This document shows positions 59,006-64,000 of a stretch of 64,000 nucleotides of DNA, one piece after another (position 1 is the stretch's first letter; each line of letters begins with the position of its first letter). Under the pieces are notes generated by a model. It saw only the letters and a list, made by a program, of their open reading frames with translations, made no database searches and had not been told where the DNA came from. The position numbers and the translations under genes were made by a program. This DNA comes from DASSFG01 sp035547915 (GTDB lineage: Bacteria > Planctomycetota > Planctomycetia > Pirellulales > JAICIG01): assembly GCA_035547915.1 (NCBI GenBank), contig DASZTS010000140.1, positions 1-64,000 of the forward strand. The letters are read 5' to 3'.

Positions 59006-60400
59006 TTAGGTTTTCCTGCCCTGGAGGATGGGCATGCGTTCGGCCTGCTTGTCGACGTACGCCTTGGCCTGCTCGGGCGTGACATCGCCATCGCTGCCGT
59101 GATGCCGCAGGCCCTGCACGGTGCCTTGGCGATCGAGCGGCGGCCGCTCGTCGTCTTCCGCCCGGGCACGCTGCTCGGTCGTCAGGTGGGCATAGGCGTG
59201 TTCGATCAGGTCCTTCATGATGTCGAGCACTTCCGCCAGCGACAGCTTGCATTCGTCCGATTCTTCGCCATCCGCGGAGAACTGGAGCGCGTCCGATCGC
59301 TCTCGCAGCCGGCGGGCGACATTCGGCGTGATGCGGCCGCTCTTGTACAACTCGTCGATCTGGCCGACGGCGTCGCGATGCGCGCCGCGGATCACCGCCC
59401 CCAGCAGCCTGTTCGTGCACGCGCCCGATTCGACATCGGCCAACGAGAACTGGATCGGCGGCTTCTCCTCGACCATCTCGTCTTGGTTCGTCGGCGTGCC
59501 CTGGCCCGCGTACTCCTGCGTGCCGTCGTTCTCGTCCACGTCGGTCTGTTCGGCTGCGGCGGCCCTGTCGAGTTCCTCTTTGGCGGCGAGCGTCTTCAGC
59601 GCCGTCAACAGGTCGCGGATGAACGTCTCGGAGTCGGTGTCTTCGGGGAGCGCGATGCCGCGGAGCTTCAGATGCTCGAGCGCGGACACCAGGTGCGGGT
59701 TGTCGGATCCGTTCGGCTGTTTCGTGGTCGGCATGTCACCGTTCGCCTTCTCGTTGCCCGTGTCGGTCATCTCGGGGCCCGCCGTTGCGTCGCCGTCGCT
59801 CACCTGTTCGGCGATGTTCTCGCCGGTCGCTGGCGGATCGTTGTCGTCCGCCTCCGTATCGTCTTCTTCGGCCGACGCCTGGAACGGCCCCCAATCGGCC
59901 AGTGAGCATTGCCAGGCGATCGGCGACTGTTTCGGGTTTCGCGGGGTGTGCGTCAGCGCTACGTGGGCGATGGACCGGCCGAACTCGCGTCCTTCGCTCC
60001 CCTTGAAGCGTTCGCGAAATTCGGGCGACACGAACCGGATCGAGCCGTTCTTCAGACCGCGCGCCGCGTCGGGATCGGTCGCCTCCAACGTCAGCGACAG
60101 CTCGTTGTCGTCCGTCAGCTCCAGACCCTTCAACCAGCCGGCCCCGTGCCTGACCTGATGGGCCCGCTCGTCGCGCTTCGACCTCTCCGTCGCGCCCGAG
60201 AGCTGGATCGGAGCGCCTTCCTTGCTCCCTGGCGGCGCGTGTTCAAAGAGGATCGGGATCGAATAACCGGCGGCCAGGAGCTCCCGCGTGCCGCGCACAT
60301 AATCGGCGATATCATCGCCCGTGATCGTGCGAAAGAGGTCGCCACCGATATGGTAGCGACCCGGCTTGAAGCAAGAGACTTGTTTGAAGATAGCTGGCAT
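59006..60400 (-). CDS. Mu gpI-like head maturation protease/scaffold
   Basis: The 464-residue protein has an N-terminal domain typical of Mu-type I proteins: IPILFEHAPPGSKEG, GWLKGLELTDDNELSLTLEA, IRFVSPEFRERFKGSEGREF and HVALTHTPRNPKQSP. These features fit the protease core. The rest is acidic and low-complexity (DDTEADDNDPPATGEN, then a helical segment near 330-430), as in fused scaffolds. It would guide capsid assembly and then be cleaved. It is the first gene of the minus-strand morphogenesis run; a promoter candidate lies 55-80 bases upstream. Confidence 0.68.
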   Translation of the reverse strand: MPAIFKQVSCFKPGRYHIGGDLFRTITGDDIADYVRGTRELLAAGYSIPILFEHAPPGSKEGAPIQLSGATERSKRDERAHQVRHGAGWLKGLELTDDNELSLTLEATDPDAARGLKNGSIRFVSPEFRERFKGSEGREFGRSIAHVALTHTPRNPKQSPIAWQCSLADWGPFQASAEEDDTEADDNDPPATGENIAEQVSDGDATAGPEMTDTGNEKANGDMPTTKQPNGSDNPHLVSALEHLKLRGIALPEDTDSETFIRDLLTALKTLAAKEELDRAAAAEQTDVDENDGTQEYAGQGTPTNQDEMVEEKPPIQFSLADVESGACTNRLLGAVIRGAHRDAVGQIDELYKSGRITPNVARRLRERSDALQFSADGEESDECKLSLAEVLDIMKDLIEHAYAHLTTEQRARAEDDERPPLDRQGTVQGLRHHGSDGDVTPEQAKAYVDKQAERMPILQGRKT

Positions 60401-60453
60401 CGCCCGGCTTCTCAGTGCGGGGTGTTGGCCAGCAACGGCATCAGGATGTATGA

Positions 60454-60483
60454 AAGATATGCACTGTCTACCAGGAAAGTCAA
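60454..60483 (-). promoter_or_regulatory. Promoter candidate for the morphogenesis operon
   Basis: On the minus strand TTGACT (60478-60483) is followed after 18 bases by TATCTT (60454-60459). The sequence upstream is AT-rich (a run of T and A near 60490-60510), like an UP element. It faces the protease gene starting at 60400. Confidence 0.45.
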
Positions 60484-60545
60484 TCGATCTATTTTAGATT
60501 TTTTTAAGAAGTAATATCACTTCCTGACCCAACGGCCACGTCCTT

Positions 60546-60640
60546 GCGGCAACCGACAAAACCAGATCGAGTTCCGAAGAGATCGGCGTTTCACGCCCGA
60601 TTTGATTCGATGCCGATCCGCGTATCGGTTTCCTGTCTCA
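60546..60640 (+). repeat. MITE-like element, copy 4
   Basis: Begins GCAACCGACAAAACCAGATC and has the central GATCGGCGTTTCACGCCCGA hairpin; the right end (CGGTTTCCTGTC) is degenerate. It overlaps the stop codon of the DUF2585 gene. Confidence 0.65.
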
Positions 60641-61210
60641 CCCGGCCGCCTGCCAGTGGCGGATGGCGTCGATGGGCCAGAGGAGCATCAATATGTTGAG
60701 CGCGAGGTTGTCGCGGATCATCGCCAGCATCGCCAGATCGACCACCAAGAAGACGAGCACGGATTTCCAGAGCCCGAGCCGCTCGGCCAGATAGAAGCCG
60801 GCGGCGAAACTCAACACGTCGCCCATGGAATTGATAATCGAATCGCCCTCATAGCCCGCGGCGATCGTCGCCGTTCGGTAGCGGTCGATGATGAACGGCG
60901 CGTTCTCCATCATCTCCCACGCAACTTCGACGGCCGTCGCCGCGACGAACCGCCAGCCGAGGCCCATTCGCGCGCGGAATAGCCAGAAGAATCCGAAGAA
61001 CAAGACGCCGTGCAGCAGATGGGAAAGGCTGTAGGGATCGAGAATGTGCTGCGAATTGTGCGGCGAGTTGACATTCAACGAAACGGGCCACCGATCGCCC
61101 TGCTCGCACCACCACACGCGCCCCTGCCAACGTAGGTAAACGACCGCGACGACCAACATACCCGCGATCACCACCACGGGGGCAACCTTCCTCTCGCGCA
61201 GCTCATCCAT
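60638..61210 (-). CDS. DUF2585 family membrane protein
   Basis: From ATG 61210 (MDELRERKVAPVVVIAGML) the protein has 190 residues and several membrane helices: VVVIAGMLVVAVVYLRW, LLHGVLFFGFFWLFR, and a C-terminal pair. The block CEQGDRWPVSLNVNSPHNSQ followed by HILDPYSLSHLLHG and the VEVAWEMMENAPFIIDRYR motif match DUF2585. It is a chromosomal-type gene lying between phage-like segments, flanked by MITE-like copies 4 and 5. Confidence 0.78.
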   Translation of the reverse strand: MDELRERKVAPVVVIAGMLVVAVVYLRWQGRVWWCEQGDRWPVSLNVNSPHNSQHILDPYSLSHLLHGVLFFGFFWLFRARMGLGWRFVAATAVEVAWEMMENAPFIIDRYRTATIAAGYEGDSIINSMGDVLSFAAGFYLAERLGLWKSVLVFLVVDLAMLAMIRDNLALNILMLLWPIDAIRHWQAAG

Positions 61211-61409
61211 GCCCAGCAGCTTGACGTGCCCAAGCCGATCGGGCAAGCCATAGACCGAATAATGCGCAGGCCGAGCAAACAGCAGGCGGACGGCGCCGTG
61301 TGTTCACGGCACGTGCGGCGCCGACTCGGTTCGGCGCCTCGGTCGATGTGGCCGATGCAGCTTGTCGGATAGATTCCAAATAAGGCTTCGCGGAGTGAGC
61401 GAGCGCATC

Positions 61410-61513
61410 AGAACAACCGACAAAACTGGATCGAGCTCCAAACAAATCGATGTTTCAGCGACGATTCTTCTCCCATGGCGCTCCGGCTTCTGGGCTTGGT
61501 CAGCCGCGTTTAG
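61410..61513 (+). repeat. MITE-like element, copy 5
   Basis: A 104-bp copy from AGAACAACCGACAAAACTGG to TGGGCTTGGTCAGCCGCGTT; it shares with copy 2 the CCATGGCGCTCCGGCTTCTG stretch (CGCGGCGCTCCGACTTCCG there). It abuts the stop of the HicB remnant. The bases between 61211 and 61409 show no gene. Confidence 0.75.
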
Positions 61514-61672
61514 AACCTCACCAGAACGCGACACTCTCGTGCCCCGTCGGCGGCTGACACCTCGCCCCACGGAACGTGCTGGCCGGCGCTGCGGTAATAC
61601 AGCACGCTCTCTCGAAAGGCGTCTTGGATGTTCTCGGCGGCTTCTTCGACAGTCTCACCCTGGCTCACGACG
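61510..61672 (-). pseudogene. HicB-like antitoxin remnant
   Basis: The minus frame ending at TAA 61510-61512 reads GVVSQGETVEEAAENIQDAF and continues WGEVSAADGARECRVLVRF, the C-terminal part of a HicB-type antitoxin fold. The N-terminal strands of HicB are missing: upstream of about 61672 the frame has no family similarity. No HicA toxin gene is next to it. I take it as a decayed toxin-antitoxin pair. Confidence 0.5.
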
Positions 61673-61704
61673 CCGGTGGACCACGATCGGGGCGACGCGC
61701 GGGC

Positions 61705-62112
61705 TCAGCCGCTCCAGACCTGTTCGGTGGAGATGGCGAAGACGGCTTCGCCGATGCGGCCGTCGGTGAGTGCGAAATTCACTTCGAGGGAATACTCGCG
61801 CTCGCTCTGCGGGAAGGCGCCGGGGCCGACGACCAGCTTGAAGTTGTAGCCGCGGGAATCCTCGGGCCAGGGCTGGAGCGTGTCGAAGATGACGTCGGCG
61901 GGCGTGAGGGGCAGGCCGGAATAGAGCGTGCCGTCGTTGTCGACCGGCAGTTGCGTGAGCGTGTCGGTGACGGAGTAGGCGATGGCGGAGAACTGCTCCG
62001 CGAGCAGCGGCGTGCCCGGCTGCGCGAATTGCGCCGTCTCGGGATCTTCGATGCGCGCGGCAACGATGGCCGATGTGGAGCGGAAGATGCGACCGCGGAG
62101 GGTAAGTGACAT
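61705..62112 (-). CDS. Phage-like structural protein of unknown role
   Basis: From ATG 62112 (MSLTLRGRIFRSTSAIV), with TGAGG upstream, the 135-residue protein is beta-rich (TLQPWPEDSRGYNFKLVVGP, REYSLEVNFALTDGRIGEAV) and ends EQVWSG. The longer frame from 62241 lacks a ribosome site. It resembles tail or baseplate components of the neighbouring cluster but has no family I recognise. It is followed on the same strand by the HicB remnant. Confidence 0.5.
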   Translation of the reverse strand: MSLTLRGRIFRSTSAIVAARIEDPETAQFAQPGTPLLAEQFSAIAYSVTDTLTQLPVDNDGTLYSGLPLTPADVIFDTLQPWPEDSRGYNFKLVVGPGAFPQSEREYSLEVNFALTDGRIGEAVFAISTEQVWSG

Positions 62113-62281
62113 GACAGCCTCAGGTATGAGCCAGGTCGAGGGAAATCGGAAACGGTTGGTGCGCACTCGGCGCATGGTGATCGTTGTTACATTACGCGTC
62201 CCGGCGATCGCATATTTGAGGATTGATGGGAAACGGTACAAGGGTGCGCATGGTGCGAGTCACCGGCCAGTCGTGTTTCTT

Positions 62282-64000
62282 TTACCTTCCCTTGCCGCCC
62301 CCGAATACCTTGCCCGCGCTGGGTGCCAGACTCCAAACGCCGCCGGCGACGACGAACAGACTCCCCGAGCCTGTGAAGGGCGGCGGATTGCCGTCGGCCA
62401 ACCAACCCGTCGTGCTGGCGTGCTCGATGGGAATGAGCACGGCCGCCATCGTGTGCTGTCGCGATGGGACGACCCAACGACCCTCGTAACCCGACGGCGC
62501 CGGCACGCTGCCGAAGAACTGCGGGTCGACCACGATCTGCCCGACGAGTAGATCGACCCGGCCGGGGCGGCGCAGCATGGCCGCGGAGGCGTCCATACCG
62601 GGCGGTACGGAGGGCGGCAGGAAGCCGCGTTGATCGTCGGGAAGGTCGACGAGAGGCGATGGCATCCGCGCCCGGCGTCTGGGTGGCGGAGTGGCCAGGC
62701 CGGGGTCGAACCAGCCTGCGAGGTTGTCGTCGATGGGCGGTTGGCCTGCCGTCGGCAACAGGACCGGCGATAGGCCGTGCTTCTCGACGACGGGCGGCGA
62801 CGCCATGCTCTGCCAGGGAGCGGCAATCGCGATCGCGGAGAGTTCGAAGGCGGGCGAGACGTCGATCGGTTGTTGCCGCGGCGGTTGCCGCAAGCGATCG
62901 GCCGGAATCGCCATCGGCCCGTCCCAATCGTCCAGCGAATAGGGCGCCGGCGGCGGTGGCACAAGCATCTCCGGCGCGTGCATCGCCCGATCGGGACTCG
63001 CGCGGAGTGGCGCGGGCCGCGGCACGAACATCGGTTGCAAGTATACCGTGTTCTGTGTCGCCAGATCCGTGAAGGAGAGCAGCGATCCGTCGGCAGCGGG
63101 ATTCGGCCGCGCGATCCTGGCCGGCTGAAAGATCTCGCCTTCCCAGCCAATCGGCGTGACGATCGAACCGAGGTTGAGCACGAGCGATTCCACACCGAGG
63201 GGGATTTGCCGCCCGAGGGCCTTGGGCGGCAATGCCATGGGCGTGGCCCACGAGAGGACGACGAGCGATGGCTGGTCGTAGACATAGCTCTCCATCGACG
63301 GAGGATTGGTCCGCGCCCGGAGTGGCGGCAGCCCCATCGCCGACTCGGTCAGCTCGGCGCCGATCGTCGCTGCATCGTCCTGATGGAAAAAGCCGCCGCT
63401 GAGGGTTTGGAGCGGGGCTTCGAGGTCGCCCTTCATGATCGGCGGCGGCCCGGCCAACGGTTGCACATAGACGGCCGGGAAGAGGCCGAACGTCACGCCG
63501 GCACCCGCGTCGTCGTCGTGCGGGACCGGTCGCGTAGGAACGGTCCGCAACGGTCGCTGCATCGCTGTGAGCCAATCCAACGACGTGTCGTACCCCGTCT
63601 CGCTCGGCCCGGTGGGCGAGAATTCGACCCCGTGCATCGTCTCTTCGACGGCGGCGTGGCGTTCTGCCCGCGCGACGGGCGGCGGCTCCATCGTCCGCGT
63701 CCAGGCCTCGCTGCGGCTCGATACATCGGTCAGCGAAATCGCCGCCGGCGAATCGTCGAGGGGCGGCAATGGATGCACGCCGCGCGGTTGCGATAGCGCC
63801 GGCTGCCATCCGACCGGCACGACCACTTGGCCCAGATCGTATCGCAGCACTTCCATCGGCGGCGGCGGCGAGGCAACCTTGTTCGCCGGCAAGACGCTCG
63901 GCATCCCGCTCTGCCAATCGTTCGGCATCGTCTGCACGAGATCGATCGTCTCGCCGGCCAACTCGCCCCGATTCGGCACGTTCTGATGGCGTCGCGACGG
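62282..64000 (-). CDS. Repetitive proline-rich phage-like protein (5' end outside window)
   Basis: The frame is open to the window edge; GTG 63979 is a possible start but the gene may begin further right. About 570 residues consist of four or five loosely repeated blocks, each with a VVVPVGW or IVTPIGW element (PPPPMEVLRYDLGQVVVPVG, GVESLVLNLGSIVTPIGWEG, RPGRVDLLVGQIVVDPQFF) and proline-rich spacers (PPPPAPYSLDDWDGPMAI). It ends in a glycine-rich GKVFGGGKGR. It could be a fibre or other appendage of the phage-like cluster. Family not recognised. Confidence 0.45.
   Translation of the reverse strand, partial: PSRRHQNVPNRGELAGETIDLVQTMPNDWQSGMPSVLPANKVASPPPPMEVLRYDLGQVVVPVGWQPALSQPRGVHPLPPLDDSPAAISLTDVSSRSEAWTRTMEPPPVARAERHAAVEETMHGVEFSPTGPSETGYDTSLDWLTAMQRPLRTVPTRPVPHDDDAGAGVTFGLFPAVYVQPLAGPPPIMKGDLEAPLQTLSGGFFHQDDAATIGAELTESAMGLPPLRARTNPPSMESYVYDQPSLVVLSWATPMALPPKALGRQIPLGVESLVLNLGSIVTPIGWEGEIFQPARIARPNPAADGSLLSFTDLATQNTVYLQPMFVPRPAPLRASPDRAMHAPEMLVPPPPAPYSLDDWDGPMAIPADRLRQPPRQQPIDVSPAFELSAIAIAAPWQSMASPPVVEKHGLSPVLLPTAGQPPIDDNLAGWFDPGLATPPPRRRARMPSPLVDLPDDQRGFLPPSVPPGMDASAAMLRRPGRVDLLVGQIVVDPQFFGSVPAPSGYEGRWVVPSRQHTMAAVLIPIEHASTTGWLADGNPPPFTGSGSLFVVAGGVWSLAPSAGKVFGGGKGR

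Noticed and set aside
1..64000. CRISPR arrays, tRNA or rRNA genes
   Set aside because: No regularly spaced short repeats with unique spacers and no cloverleaf or rRNA-like stretch were recognised in the window.

Overview
The window looks like a piece of a Planctomycetota chromosome, probably Pirellulales or a near relative. The reasons are the moderately high GC content, weak or absent Shine-Dalgarno sites at many starts, several small protein families typical of that phylum (DUF6717-like, DUF6869-like, CxxC-rich small proteins, pRiA4b ORF-3, DUF2585) and cysteine-rich phage-like structural proteins. Assignments come from reading the sequence only; no database search was run.

Region 1 (1-21.2 kb, + strand) is a dense defence island. 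It opens with the 3' end of an IS5-like transposase that has cut off the catalytic half of an Eco57I/PglX-type adenine methyltransferase. A translationally coupled run follows: DUF429 protein, DUF3990 ADP-ribosyltransferase-like protein, and a 1988-residue DEAH helicase with DUF1998 and a possible C-terminal nuclease fold (DruE/DrmA-like). Next comes a complete three-gene ABC-3C system (Cap4-like nuclease effector, middle component, DUF3732 ATPase), then a PD-(D/E)XK protein, an AIPR protein and a second PD-(D/E)XK nuclease. A KAP P-loop NTPase, a pRiA4b ORF-3 protein and a nucleoside-phosphorylase-like protein lead to an HNH gene broken at a recombination junction near 21.18 kb.

Region 2 (21.2-31 kb) holds small accessory genes on both strands: a tandem winged-helix-like protein, a DUF2726 nuclease-like protein with a nonsense codon inside its zinc finger, a TIR protein next to a stand-alone AlbA_2/Schlafen C-terminal-like protein, a 5'-truncated DUF2293 gene and a three-gene minus-strand operon. 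The stretch 29.9-31.1 kb has no convincing gene.

Region 3 (31.1-40.5 kb) resembles an integrated plasmid or satellite. It has a replication/primase-like protein, a structured leader with a predicted antisense RNA, a fused double DNA methyltransferase, an AAA ATPase, about 0.5 kb of tandem repeats of about 133 bp carrying hairpins, an HTH regulator and a strong bidirectional terminator.

Region 4 (41-64 kb, mostly - strand) is a siphovirus/Mu-like morphogenesis cluster. In transcription order it runs: protease/scaffold, decoration protein, major capsid protein, neck proteins, tail tube, tail chaperone with a probable -1 ribosomal frameshift, portal fused to a GNAT-like domain, tape measure, distal tail and hub proteins, and cysteine-rich proteins. 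No terminase, integrase or lysis gene is visible, so it may be a domesticated phage or gene-transfer-agent-like cluster, or have its packaging genes outside the window. A roughly 100-bp MITE-like palindromic element with imperfect 20-bp terminal inverted repeats occurs at least five times at the edges of this region.
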